A stretch of 64,000 bases of DNA, taken from Neoechinorhynchus agilis. Taxonomy: Eukaryota; Acanthocephala. The stretch covers positions 16,058,001 through 16,122,000 of the forward strand of contig CM121342.1 in the NCBI GenBank assembly GCA_051530055.1, given 5' to 3'. Positions 42,618-54,751 of this stretch are shown in pieces (positions within the stretch are counted from its first letter, which is position 1; each line of letters begins with the position of its first letter). Position numbers and translations under genes: made by a program. Below the pieces are notes generated by a model. The model worked only from the letters and a program-made list of their open reading frames with translations, had not been told where the DNA came from and did not search any database.

Positions 42618-45600
42618 ATTCACCCCGAGGACCAAATGATATATGACAATATTTTTTATAGCGAAAAATTTGAAGGAATATATTAAGTATGATATTTCGG
42701 CCTTTAAACGAATGAGTTTAGAATAGTTTCTTTTTACAATATTTCTAAAAAGATTTGGATGTATTCTAAGACACACCGTGATGTAAGATTCAAAGTTATA
42801 CAAATTAAGAGTTTTTTTGTTATTTAATGGCGATGTAGTGGGAAGGAATGAATTATCGGCCTCAAGGGACACACTCTAGAAATTTTATCCGAATGACCGA
42901 AAAAATTACACCGTCTGCGCTTGAGAATCTATTAACCAACTCAGTGTTATTCAACTACATCAAGGCGCTCTACTCAACGATTTCTGCTCAGCTGAAGGCT
43001 AAAGAAGTGCAGGTTAAGTCTAAGCTCAAACATGCCGACTCCATGTCGGATTTTTATTCGATGATCTTGATCTTTCTGTGACTAGTTAAAGTTTAAAAAT
43101 TGCCACAATGAAGGCGAGCGAACCAAAGCTTACGGGAGCAATCTGAGCCCAATCTCCTTGATCCACTGTTGTATCAATCAAAAAAACAGCAACCGACACT
43201 TCTTGAACTTTTCGTTTTCCCTATGTGGAGAAACCAAAGACGAGATAAATGTCTTTTTAGCAATTTCTAGCCGTCTGTAACTGAAGGTCAACCAATGGAA
43301 GATGCTGCAAAAACAAATATCCTTAAAAGCGATTCTTGAACAGTTTGTTGGCCTATCCTAGTTTACTGGATTTAAATAATTACGGGTGGTTTCCGAATTT
43401 AATATCGTTCTAAATCAAAAGAACGCTTAAATTAAAATCTACTTGATCGACAATTACTTTACTGTTTGATTATCCCTTCTTAATCGGTGCATTAAGATTT
43501 TGCTTGCTTTCATGAAAACTGAATCAAGCAATGTTTTCGTATTTTGTTCACCTCAATTTTTCAAACCCTCAGCAACATTTTGTCTTTAAACATGGTTTTC
43601 AGGACTTTAAGACAGCGAGCGATAAAGAAAATTAATAGAAGTAGGGAGGAAGTATTTAGTGACATCTCCTCGGGTCAAGAGACTCGTGGATGTCGATTTA
43701 CTATCTTATCTCAGTGGGTTTCCGACCTCATCAGTCATGAGCCACGAACAGTAAGATATGCCAAATGCTCGGGAGCCTCTACAATACATTATCATTAAAT
43801 GGTTACTGAATGTTGGGGATGTCAATTCCTCCAAGCAAGCATTTGATATAGCCTAAAGATGGATCGCCAATAATTTTTAAACATTCCAAGTCACTTCAAA
43901 TATGTATGAATAATACAATGCTATTAAGACTGGATATCCCGGCGTACGTGGCGAATACGACGTTCAGGTTGGATTCGGTTGGACAAATGGTGTTACCTGT
44001 TTGAGTTTGGAAATAGACTAACAAGCGAGATTACATTTACCTTCAAGACGTCTACAATATTACTAGTAGCTGAGTCAATTCTATACATTTGCATCGTTAT
44101 CTTATGCGTTGTTCACGTAAAAAAGATTGCAAGTCTCAAGAAAGTTGGACAAACCCCAGAACCATAGCACATACAATTATAAAATTCAATCCATGATTCC
44201 TTTAAGTTCAAGAAAAGTGTTGACTCTCTGTTGTTTGCGACTATTTGGTAATAATTTAAATTATTAAGGGACGCGAGATCAAGCACTTAGCTTCTTATTA
44301 AACTCCCAAAATCGCGACAAAATGCATCCGCGCAGCAAAATTTTTAGGGCGAATTAATAGGACTGGACACCGTTCCATTACGATGGTTTAGTTTTTTCTA
44401 GAATTACATAATTTTAGCTTTATTGTTGAAAATAATAACTTATTTGATCTCCGTACTCCATCGCACATCTTCGTGGTATCTGATTCCATTGATCAACAAT
44501 AGTTTTGTAGGACAGCATTGTGATCGGAAAAATTGACGTTTCGGATAATCGACGTTGTACCGTATGTCCGATGAGATTCCACCTGAGCCACCTAATCGGA
44601 GCGAAGTGGAAAATATTAGTTCAAACCCGAATGTATGTGAAGTTTCAAGTGAGAGTGCGAAGCGTCCATCGATAAAGGACTTCTTGATTAAAGTAAACAT
44701 GGAATCCTAAGGACAGTTCCCAAAATCATAAAGATGTTATATAGTCTATGTAGTAAATAGAAAATGAGGACAATAGAGAATTCAGTATAAAAACCGGAAA
44801 AAATCCCATTGGTACCTCACTGATTATCTTGAAACACGATATAAATAACTGATCTTTTATTCCAATATAGCACATTCTTCTATATAACGATTCTATCTTT
44901 TTTGAAAAATAATCCAAGTCTTTCTCGAAGCCGAAAAGCTTAATTCCAATATTCTAGAACACAAAGGTATCGGGCAATTATTAAGAATCCGATCTTCACG
45001 TATCAATTTATTACGCATTGCCCTTTTTCTTCTCGTATTTGTAAAAGACACACTAATCTTTTTGGATCTACAGCTACTTTAGTTCCAGATTAAGAACAAG
45101 TTAATTCCTGAATTGCTTTTTTCCTGGAAAGGATGTGAACTCAATGATAGAAGAGCTTACGATTTATAGCAGCGGCTGAATCGATAAACTCATATTTCAC
45201 ACCGATATTAACAAAGCCTTTGATGTAGTTAACAGAAGATGTATGTATATATAATTCAGGTGAGAATTTGCGTATATTGCCTACTGTTGTCTCCGAGAAT
45301 AGCGATCAAAGAACCTAGACTTCTGATTGAGGTGTCAAGCACATCATCAAAATAGAGTAGATTCCGATTAACTGCCGGAATGCCGTCGACTTCTGAACGT
45401 AGCTGCAAAGCTATTCAACTCATTGCAATTATGATTGCGAAATCATACACGACACTTTAATCTTACATTGGCCATCATAACATTCTATAACTTCTGAAAA
45501 ACATCTACGTGGACTACACAGACCGAATCTGTCCATTAATTGTGAAGAACTTTTTTGGAAACAATGCAGAGTGCAAAACATTTGGGAATTATACATTAAG

Positions 45601-46858
45601 CATCCTGCAACTCTCTACAGCAGCAGCAGTTAACTATTTTCCTAAACATGACGTTTAGAAATCGATTTTTTTGCGATTTTACTGGACTACGTTTTCAACA
45701 ATGGCAATTTAAAGAATTTTGAAACACACATCCATATAAATGAAAACATTTCATTTTACAATCGGTACTCATAATGTTTTATGGTAGGATTCTTTGCCAG
45801 TATCAAATTTCGCCTTTCGCATTCTGTTGAAATGAACGACAAAAGTTCAATATTTGAAGCTAATTAGATTACGCATCTTAAAGACTCGGTTTCGATTCCA
45901 AGCTTATTTCGGAGATAAGGTATTTTAGCACTTCAATGTACTCTGCGTTTTTGGTGTTACAATCGCAGTAATTGGAACGGACGCATAGATCATCATTGAT
46001 ATACCCATTGCTGATATTTCTATGAATATTCTTTTATAAAACTCGGTAGAGCGAACATTCGAGAAAGTTCAATGAATTTTTCAAGCGGTAACGATAAGCA
46101 TTTTTTTCGGTCATTTAGATAAAATATACAGTGTGCCCTACAGTTTAATTACAAAGAAGCTACAGGTTCGGTGTTTTTAAAAGCCAGGAAGGGACAACCA
46201 ATCATTTCTTTCAAGCCGATGCCAAGCTGGTTAGACCGCAACAAAAAACATAAAAGATAATGGATTTTATTGATCTTAAGTGTTGATTAAACAGGTTACG
46301 CCTTCGGAGCGAAAATAACGATTTGTACTGCGGTCGCCAGAGATTTTTCATTAATGAGTGCTTATGTTTGTCCGATTAATTTCACAAAACAAGCTAAGTC
46401 CGTCGTCACACGTAAAATTCTTCACAAGTTCCATGGATATAAAGATGCTGTCGTTCTTAAAAATTCTCTATTTTGTTAAAATTGTAGCGATAAAAATAAA
46501 TCCAATGAAGGAGATTGCTTTGGCCTCAATCATCTACAGAGAATTAATATTAACAATTTAATTGCATCTACAAAACACTATCCTCGATTTATATCGTTGT
46601 AGAGGAACGAAGCATTACTTGAGAAATACTCTAAAATTAGAATCTGTGATTTTATTGAACTACGTATATGGTTCCTAGTATTTTAGGGGTTGAATTTGGT
46701 TCTACGAAGATACACTTAAACATCTTCAGTGGCTAAAGATCGTCCACACAAAAAGTAACTTGAGGTAAGGGATTTTTCATGTTTTATATATAAGATGAAT
46801 CTCAAGTTCAAAATACCCAGGCTTAAAAAGGCTTAATTTTCAGATTCTATAGGAAACA
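42618..46858. other. Spacer of the inverted repeat, no gene supported
   Basis: 4.2 kb with only short ORFs. Possible exons: 42,895-43,081 (+, MTEKITPSALENLLTNSVLF...DFYSMILIFL, ending in a hydrophobic run); 43,979-44,167 (+, one hydrophobic segment STILLVAESILYICIVILCV with a basic flank, like a single-pass membrane protein); 44,440-44,700 (-, LRLGGSGGISSDIRY). I cannot join them or assign a family. Confidence 0.3.
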
Positions 46859-47431
46859 ATGAGCCATTCGTCCAAAAAGAAAATTTGCAGTACAGACGAG
46901 CGCGACGAATCTAAGTATATGGGATCGCCGAACGTCCATCGTAGACCGTCTTCAGTAACGCTTGATGATATTCCATTCAACGCAACTTGGTTTTGGCACA
47001 GAACTGACCGAAAAATGGCAGAAGAAAAACTTTTACAGCAAAAAAGCGATAAGTCTTATCTGAACGAGGATGGTTCATTTCTCGTTAGGAAAAGCAGTAT
47101 AAGAAATGGATATTACGCTCTATCGGTAAAGTAAGTGAACACTCGCATTTGAGTTTGAAAAGATAGTAAAAATGGCTTATATTTTAGGCGCGGAAAAGTC
47201 GTGCTTCATTACATTATCTATCAAAAGCCGGATAAAAGAAATTATTTTATCTATGAGAATAGGGCATGAGTGTCTAGAGAAGAGGTACTTCACGCAAAAT
47301 TGCGCTAACACTCATGTTAAATCAGTTTCAGTTCAGTAGATGACTTAGTGAGCTACTATATGACAAATGGACTAGATGGACACAAATTGTCCATTGTAAC
47401 GGATGAGAAGGGAAGGCGTTTTGCATTCTAA
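46859..47431 (+). CDS. Small single-SH2-domain protein
   Basis: SH2 domains bind phosphotyrosine. Exon 1 (46,859-47,130): a polar leader, then ATWFWHRTDRKMAEEKLLQQ and GSFLVRKSSIRNGYYALSVK, with the FLVR arginine that contacts phosphotyrosine. Exon 2 (from 47,188): RGKVVLHYIIYQKPDKRNYF and IYEN. Exon 3 (~47,327-47,431): FSSVDDLVSYYMTNGLDGHK then LSIVTDEKGRRFAF and a stop. The whole protein is one SH2 with an ~40-residue leader. Intron 1 is GT/AG. The exon 2-3 junction needs a phase-2 join at AATAG/GGCATGAG that lacks a GT donor, so this join is non-canonical or carries an indel. Confidence 0.7.
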
Positions 47432-47791
47432 TAAACGCAAATTGTGTATTCCTCATCGAAATTATGACTAGATTCGAATCGCTTTTAGATGATCTTCTGC
47501 TTAAAACAAATGAAATTGAAGTTAGTGCATCATTGATTCGAATCAGGAAAGACTATTACATATAACCGGTCATTAGGGTGCTTTTGTTAAGGTAAAAATC
47601 CAAATGAATAAAGTAAGCATTATTATTGTAACCACTTCATCGATTGCTAATCCATTGTTCAAAGATAAAAAGAAAATGCAGCGTTTAGTGGTGAAGAGAA
47701 AAATAATAAAGCTTGGGCAAACAGATATCTCTTTGAGTATTACAATTAGGATAAAACAAAGTGTTTATTTTAGAAAAAACTGTAATCGAGC
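47432..47791. other. Intergenic between SH2 gene and minus-strand gene
   Basis: No supported feature. Confidence 0.4.
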
Positions 47792-48672
47792 TCACCGTGT
47801 TTGTCTTTTTTTGTCGCCAATAAGGTCATCTACAAATTCAAAATGCATTCTACTCCCAGTGGACATTTGCAAGTACTGTTCGTTAGCCTCCTCGATCGTA
47901 AGGCCAAATGCACTTGGCCTTGCGCTCATTCGGGTTCTATCAGCACTTTTGCTCCTGATCTCACGTTTCGAACCAGCGGACGTGTCGCTTTTTATCTCCG
48001 GTTTTTTTGTTAGTTTATCCGAAGGCTCTAACTTGGAGGAAATCATACCTTCTCGTCGAGATTTCAGAATCAGTTTGGCTCGCCCAGTAAGCCGCGACCT
48101 AGGTTACAAGAATACTCACATAATCCAATCATCGATTGTTTCCGTAAAGGTCGTATTTTTACTTCGGCTTTCTTGGGTAGCACGAATGTTTGGTGGAGTC
48201 ATGCGGTCTTGCTCTTCAAGATTCGAGTCAATTTGAAATTAAATCACAAATATCGGAAGTGCAAGAAAACTTTTAAAATACTTCTTATGTTTTTACCAGC
48301 GAAAGAGGCTCCCATTTAAATATTCAAAGGTTCTACTTTTTATATTATTCAAAAAATGCCACGACTTTAGATGTCAAGACGATAACAAACGATTTCGATT
48401 GCGCAGGTCACGGGAATCTGAAATTAAAGAGTTATGAATTCTAGCTACCAGGAGTGAATCCCAAACTGATTGTTTGCGACCATTGACCGTTAACTGCTCG
48501 CTACCGGAATTTTCACACCAAAGATTAACCGCCTCCACGAAATCTTCAACCAGCCTGTAATCCCCGCGAAGAAAATGCTGAAATATTGTACGGCGTGCTT
48601 CACACAATCCCAAGTAAGTTCACTAGGACCAAATCGTCGGATGACAAGCCGCCAAAGTGTACAGTAGTCCAA
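47792..48672 (-). CDS. Unknown minus-strand gene running into the repeat boundary
   Basis: Likely exons on the minus strand: FGPSELTWDCVKHA and ARRTIFQHFLRGDYRLVEDF with VEAVNLWCENSGSEQL (48.67-48.37 kb); DSNLEEQDRMTPPNIRATQ with TFTETIDDWIM (48.24-48.13 kb); then MISSKLEPSDKLTKKPEIKS and RPSAFGLTIEEANEQYLQMS with FEFVDDLIGDKKRQTR ending at 47,792. The composition looks like a real, fast-evolving protein, but I do not recognise it. The first piece crosses the inverted-repeat junction at 48,653, so the gene's 5' part is either lost or replaced by repeat sequence. Confidence 0.45.
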
Positions 48673-49951
48673 ACGAAGTTGAACGATTCTGCATCCCTAC
48701 TTTTTCCGCGGTCCTTTTATTCAAATTGTTTGCTGTTGTGTGGCGCAGAGTTATTCCAATTGCAATGGGACGAATTCCATCTTCCTTTAGCGTTAGGGTA
48801 CACAGCGATGCATCGAAAAATAGCTCAATCGATTTTGGAATCACCCTCCCTTGCAAATTGGTCGACTAAGCGTGCCAATGCATCTTCAGGGGACTGGGCA
48901 GCGTCACCTACTGAAACAAATCATTTCCTTTAAGTGTTGGGGCCGGAGTCCGCCAAGTCCGTGAGTTGATCCGTCGACGAATAACGAGATTGTCATGTTT
49001 ACTTCTGATTTGGATGATAAGAATTCTCTGGCGAGCTTCGAAGAAACGCGCCCGGTAAACGACCGATTTGAGTTTCGACGGTGGTCAGCCTTCGGAATAC
49101 GCTCCTTACATTGCTCGCATGATTCCATCTTTTAGTTTTGTGGTTCGAGATCCCCCAAAAAACATGGTCAGAGAACGCAAAGAAACGCATCTACGACAAC
49201 TCTGAATGAGTCTCGAGGCCGTCTGTCAATAGGGAGATGAATCTCTTTGCGGCCTGATATCGTGCGCTGCTTTGGATTCTTTTCAAAAGATTCTTGGGCA
49301 GAACTCGCACAATATTCCCTGCAAATAGAATTTCATTTTGTACTGATGGCACACTATCAATGGACGTTGGGAATGAACCGAAACCTCCGCAGCGTTAATT
49401 TCGGGGTCCGTTGACCCTAAAACGTCTGTTTTCGTCAGCGAGAAAACCCCATCACAAACCTCACAATATCCTGTTGGGAAACGATTTATCTTACCTTGGC
49501 TACACGTTTTGTTTACATTCCCGCACCTAAGACCCATCGATTGCGTTATAATAGCTTCTATAGTGCTTAGGGTTCGATTACAGCGAAACGGCAATAATAC
49601 ATGTTATTAAATCTCCAAGCAAGTAGATTACTCTGGACGAAAAAGATATAGTAGCCGAGTCCCTTTGAGTGTTCGAAAAAGTACGCTGAATCATGAATGT
49701 CCCGACTAACGCTGCGACGAAATCTCTTGTCTCCAGTAGGCAATAAGCTAATATTTTGAGGAAAGAAACCCCTTTTTAAATACGATTCCATGCATGTTAT
49801 ATTTTCGCTTTCTTAAAAAATGAAATCGATGACGGCGAATTGTCAGTCCTTTATAAGAGCTTCGTTTTCTTGAAATTTTATTGGTCCTTGAGAAATTGTA
49901 ACGAATGGGTCTCAAATTTCTAGATATTTTCAATTTGAACATCAGACACCT
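48653..49951 (-). mobile_element. 5' half of a restriction-endonuclease-type LINE (right arm)
   Basis: Mirror of 38,935-40,233, with the same broken frames (GIRPIAIGITLRHTT, DGSTHGLGGLRPQHLKEM). Here the inner end is joined to the unknown minus-strand gene rather than to a Penelope element. Confidence 0.75.
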
Positions 49952-49953
49952 TT

Positions 49954-50209
49954 ATAATTTAGACAGAATACCGATATAGATAAACAACGGCAAAAATACG
50001 CTGAAACCGTATTTTTCGTGTAGAATTATTCACATCGCATAACCCGTTGCAGAGCAAGCGCACCGCTTTTGAGCAGACGTTTTTCGCATAATTAAGCAGA
50101 TTATTTCAGACTCTTCGTTTTTCATCTCGTCTCCTTGAGCAATCGTCTTCTAATGAAAAATGCGAAGGTTCACGTTCTCTACTGGTGAGTTTTTTCGCTT
50201 TCTAAAGCT
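49954..50209 (-). repeat. ~235-bp direct repeat, copy 2 (right arm)
   Basis: Mirror of 38,677-38,932. Confidence 0.85.
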
Positions 50210-51721
50210 TCTTCTCGTTCTTTAGCCCTTGTCCCGCACAATGGCGAGGTCTGTTCTCATCGATCTAGCCCTCCATTTTCCTCTGTCATGTACCATGTCC
50301 ATGTGCAGACTTGCAGCCTTCAGGTCTCGTCCGGTCGTCCTTTAGGGCGTCTTTCTTGGACTTGGATTCCAAGACTCCTTTTGATGATTGCGTCGTCATT
50401 AGCCCTTAGAACATGACCGTGCCATCGTGGAGGCGCTTCCTTCAGCTTATTTTGTATCGGCATTACTCCATGCTTCGTCTTTACGTCTTCATTTCGGATA
50501 TACTCACGCAGAGTAAGCACACTTATGCACCTCAACATCCTCATCTTTATGACTGATAGGCGCTTCTCCGTAGCTTTGCTCATCGACCAGCATTGAGCAC
50601 CATACATTGCTACAGGTCGGATAACTGTCCGGTAGATCTTCGATTTTAGGCTGCCTTTTATGCTGCAATAGGAAAGTGCACCGGTTGTCGATCGCCATTT
50701 AGTCCTCCAGGCAGCGCTTATTCTTGATGACACTTCGTATTGTAAATCACCTATAGCTGAGATGAATGATCCGAAGTATTTAAACCTGTCGGTGCTCTTC
50801 GGTACGGTGTTGTCGACCTGGATGGACTGATTCTTATCAGAGGCCATATATTCAGTTTTGTTCAGGTTTAATCGTAATCTGAAACTCACAAGACGGTCAC
50901 TCCATGCCTGCACTAAGACCCGCAGATCCGTCTGATTATCCGTCACTAGGAGTACATCATCGACGTAGAGGATCGTATATGGCATCGGTCGCTGAATGTC
51001 ACGAGATATTGTGTCCATTAGCAAAATGAATAGCAGCGGTGATAGTGCGCTTGCGCTGAGATTCCTGGTGAAAATCTAACACTGCTTCTTGGCTCATATT
51101 AGAAAAGTTTGACCCACTTCACAAGTATTTCAGGTATCCAGTGTTGTCGCAGCGCGTACCATATAAGATCGCGGGGACGCAATTGAATGCCTTTTCTAAG
51201 TCAAGGAACGCCATAAATAGGTCTTTCTTTTTCTCGTGATACTTTTCGCTCGGGCAGCATGTATTGCGTATGTTGTTCAACATACCCTGACGAATACCGT
51301 TTTGTTAGTCGTTATGTCCACTACTTCACGAGTTCCTCCATCGGCGATGCGTTCGAATATCTTCGTTGTATGCGATAATAGCCTTATTGGACGATAATTG
51401 CAGCATTCGGCTATGTTGTTCTTATTTTTGAAGATCGGTATGGTCGTACTCTGCCGCCAATCGCTTGGCATTCTGTTTTCGTCGATGATCTTATTAAATA
51501 GTGCCGCTAACCATGGCGTAGGGTTCAAGCATCTTGCCTTCCACAACTCAACCGGAATGTCGTCTGGTCCTGCTGCTTGCCCGCGTTTCATCCCTCTGAT
51601 TACCTCTTGTACTTCTCAATCGTTCACGGGGGTATCGGGCCGTACGTCTTAGGGAAATCGGGGATCGATGGGTGAGGGAACTCTTCTGTCGACAACTCAT
51701 GGAAATATTCCTGCCATTTTT
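50210..51721 (-). mobile_element. RTE-clade LINE fragment (right arm)
   Basis: Mirror of 37,165-38,676 with the same frameshifts, showing that it was already inactive before the arms were duplicated. Differences include an Asn for Asp codon (RLRLNLNKTEY). Confidence 0.9.
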
Positions 51722-52472
51722 TCAGTATTTATTTATATTTAATCGCATACACACATTGAATTCGTATTCGTAGTTGCTTGCTTGAGTAGAAAGGTATAAA
51801 TGTAATTAAAAGAGAGAAGCAAGACAGTGATGTCGAAAGTAGGAGTGATCTCAAGCTCCTCAATCACAACCCCTTGCTTCCGAACAAATGGGACGTACGC
51901 GTTTAGAAGTGTTTTGCTAAAGAATATTTTTAATATGTCATTGAAAGTAAGGATTGAGAGTAAGGGTTCAAGAGTATTTCTTTCATTAGGTAAACATTTT
52001 CTAATAGATAATTGGGTAAAAGATTTAACCTGGCTATATGGGGATGATAAAATAAAAATATCATTATTAAAAGGAAGAGTTTATTAAAAGAGAGGGATGG
52101 ACAGTAAAACCATACCTTACTTATAAAAATTGGATGTAAAGCTGATCGAAGACGAGATTTAGGAATCATAATTTTTTTAACAAATAAGTTAAAAAAGGCG
52201 ACTCGCATTTCGGGTGGTCGACCTCTGGTAAAAAAGGATAGACAGTCTCCAAAGAAAGTGAGCATAAGTCTGTATATATAACTAAAGTTAATATCGAGAA
52301 GTGCACGTTTTAAAAGCGAAGAAGTTTTGTAAAAGAAACTTGATAACGAAGAGTTGACTAATGTACGCCTATTACTAGGTGGGAAGTCTATACCGAGAAC
52401 TCGGTTGTTTCTTTTAATGCTTGTCATCAGTATTGTCGTACGTTCAGTGATCAGATTACCGTGTTGATCGTT

Positions 52473-52704
52473 GAGATAAACAACGGCAAAAATACGCTGA
52501 AACCGTATTTTTCGTGTAGAATTATTCACATCGCATAACCCGTTACTTAGCAAGCGCACCGCTTTTGAGCAGTCGTTTTTCGCATAATTAAGCAGATTAT
52601 TTCAGACTCTTCGTTTTTCATTTCTTATCCTTGAGCAATCGTCTTCTAATGAAAAGCGCGAAGGTTCACGTTCTCTACTGGTGAGTTTTTTCGCTTTCTA
52701 AGGC
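52473..52704 (-). repeat. ~235-bp direct repeat, copy 1 (right arm)
   Basis: Mirror of 36,182-36,413, with a short cluster of differences around 52,620. Confidence 0.85.
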
Positions 52705-54631
52705 TACAAACAACGATTTCTCTTCTTACAGTGGAGCATGAAATTACGGACCTCAGTATGAGAAGTTCAAAGAAGCTATCATTTCTGAGGTCGGAAAACA
52801 AGTGAACATTAACTTTGTAAGATCGTGTACTATTTTTATTCAAAAATTAAGATGTTGCTTTAGACGTTCGAAGCAACGACCACTTCCACTGGGTGGTTCG
52901 AAGTGAGCGTGAATGGCAAGTTGATGTTCTCAAAAAAGGCAGGAATTTCAGTGTCATGAAACTCATCTAAAATTGCCTTTAGGAAACTGACAAATTCCCA
53001 GCCAAAGCCGATATCAATAAAATCGCTGGTGCTGTGAAAACATCGTCAAAATGAGGACATGGATAAGGAAGATCATGCAAATGACAGAATTGAGTCAAGC
53101 AAACAACTCATTTCTTGAAAACTTATCTTCTTTAATCTGTCCTAATTTTGCGCAATAAAAAATCCCTGCAGTTTGATTTCGGCAAAGACGTGAACTTATA
53201 GGTGTTCCGAAGGGGACACTGCCCGCGCAATGTACTAAAAATCCATAAAAAGTTATCCGTATTCGTGTTTTTGCGATACATATTCTGTGCCGCTTGCTCA
53301 TTGCCTTAATAACAATCTATAATTTATGTACTAATATCGAGATTGAAAAATAGTTTCATAATAATAGCATTTTTATCAGCGAAAAAATCATCGCTACCTA
53401 GTATGTGAGTTGTCATTATCTTCAAAATAAGCTTGATTGAAAATCCGCGACATTTAAGCTCTAGACGTCTGAATCTCCTTCAGATGGATGTCAAGTGACC
53501 ATAAATTGGCAATGTTTACGAACGTCCGTTCATTGAACAATGGAGTACACATGGGGTTTTCAATGTTTAATTGAATGTGCTTCTTGCCTTCTTACACACT
53601 GAAGAACGATAGTATGTTGTTCAAATTATTTCGTGCGTTTGTAAAAGGCAAGCACTTTAGTAGAAGACGGCAGGGTTTTATTTAGAGCCGTAGTTCACTC
53701 GTTTTTAGAACGACGTCCACAGACGAATATCTTTCTTGAACTTTACATAATCACAATTGATCTAAATTCGTGTAAATGCTTTTGCTTATTGAATTTATTT
53801 TTTTAATCGTAAAATTATTTTTTTCATTCACCAAGGAGTCTATGTGATATAAACAAAACAGCGATGTGTTATGCTGAATATTTTTTGTACATCTCATATT
53901 CTATTGTCGCCAAAAAAACGCTATTAAGATTTTTGTTTAAAAGCTTACAAGCAATTGCCCAGTTGAAACCGTAATACGGCGAAAGCTAGGCAAATAAATA
54001 AACTCTAGGTCGTATACGTCAAATTAAATTATCTAAAATTAAGACATGCGCCTGGAAAATCAAGCAGCGATTCACGCTATTATTGCTATTAAGATTAATA
54101 TCAACCATAGCGATCAGTTGCTAGTGTGTTCACCTTTGAAATGAAAATTTTGGAGGCACGAATTACATTGCCCAATATTTTTTTCCATGTATCAGAAAGC
54201 AAAATCATCATAACCTTGACCCGATCTAAAAGCACCGGATCGTTGTGTAATGAGGGGCTAATCATCAGAACACAGGCCACCAAATACTCCTCTACCTTTT
54301 CTATGAAGTGAGAATTATCAAACAATCTGAGGAAGCATGAGAAATCTTCAAAAATGGCCTAAAGAGTTTATGGTGTAAAGAATTAATGCACTATAAATAG
54401 CAGTTTGTATTCAAGAATGTCTTTTTTGTGACAAAATGAGAGCTAAGCGATAAAAAAACAAGTTTGTGTGCTGAGTTTATCGTCGAAATTTCAAAAGGGT
54501 AGAAATTGATGAAAATCGACGAATCATGATGTCTTTAAGGATCTGTTTGAAAGGTAATTGTTCGCTAACGTCCTATCTCATTTGTTTCGCATTCAACAAT
54601 GTTTTAATAGATTCAGTTTTAAACCAACACA

Positions 54632-54690
54632 ATACGATTTCAGCGTATTTTTGCCGTTGTTTATCCATATCAGTATTCTGCCTAAATGAG
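54632..54690 (+). repeat. Partial third copy of the ~235-bp repeat at the right outer boundary
   Basis: TTTCAGCGTATTTTTGCCGT followed by TGTTTATCCATATCAGTATT and CTGCCTAAAT matches the end of the copy at 38,677-38,932. It starts exactly where the right arm of the inverted repeat stops, which ties this repeat to the breakpoint. Confidence 0.75.
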
Positions 54691-54751
54691 GAATGCGTAT
54701 CTATGACAACCGAATGCTACATTGTTCGAGGCATACGTCCTTTTATGTTGT

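Larger units (their letters stand above)
48653..54631 (-). repeat. Right arm of the large inverted repeat
   Basis: Mirror of the left arm, lacking the ~1.5-kb LINE insertion (empty site at ~54,446) and the 35-bp duplication. The outer end reads TTTTAAACCAACACA. Differences from the left arm are few: one Asn/Asp and one Pro/Leu codon in the RTE, a small cluster near 52,620, and single bases elsewhere. It ends ~120 bp before the DNAL1 start codon. Confidence 0.93.

Noticed and set aside
32712-54631. Inverted repeat as a bacterial or organellar feature
   Set aside because: It contains spliced-genome retroelements and sits between nuclear genes with introns; no organellar genes are present.
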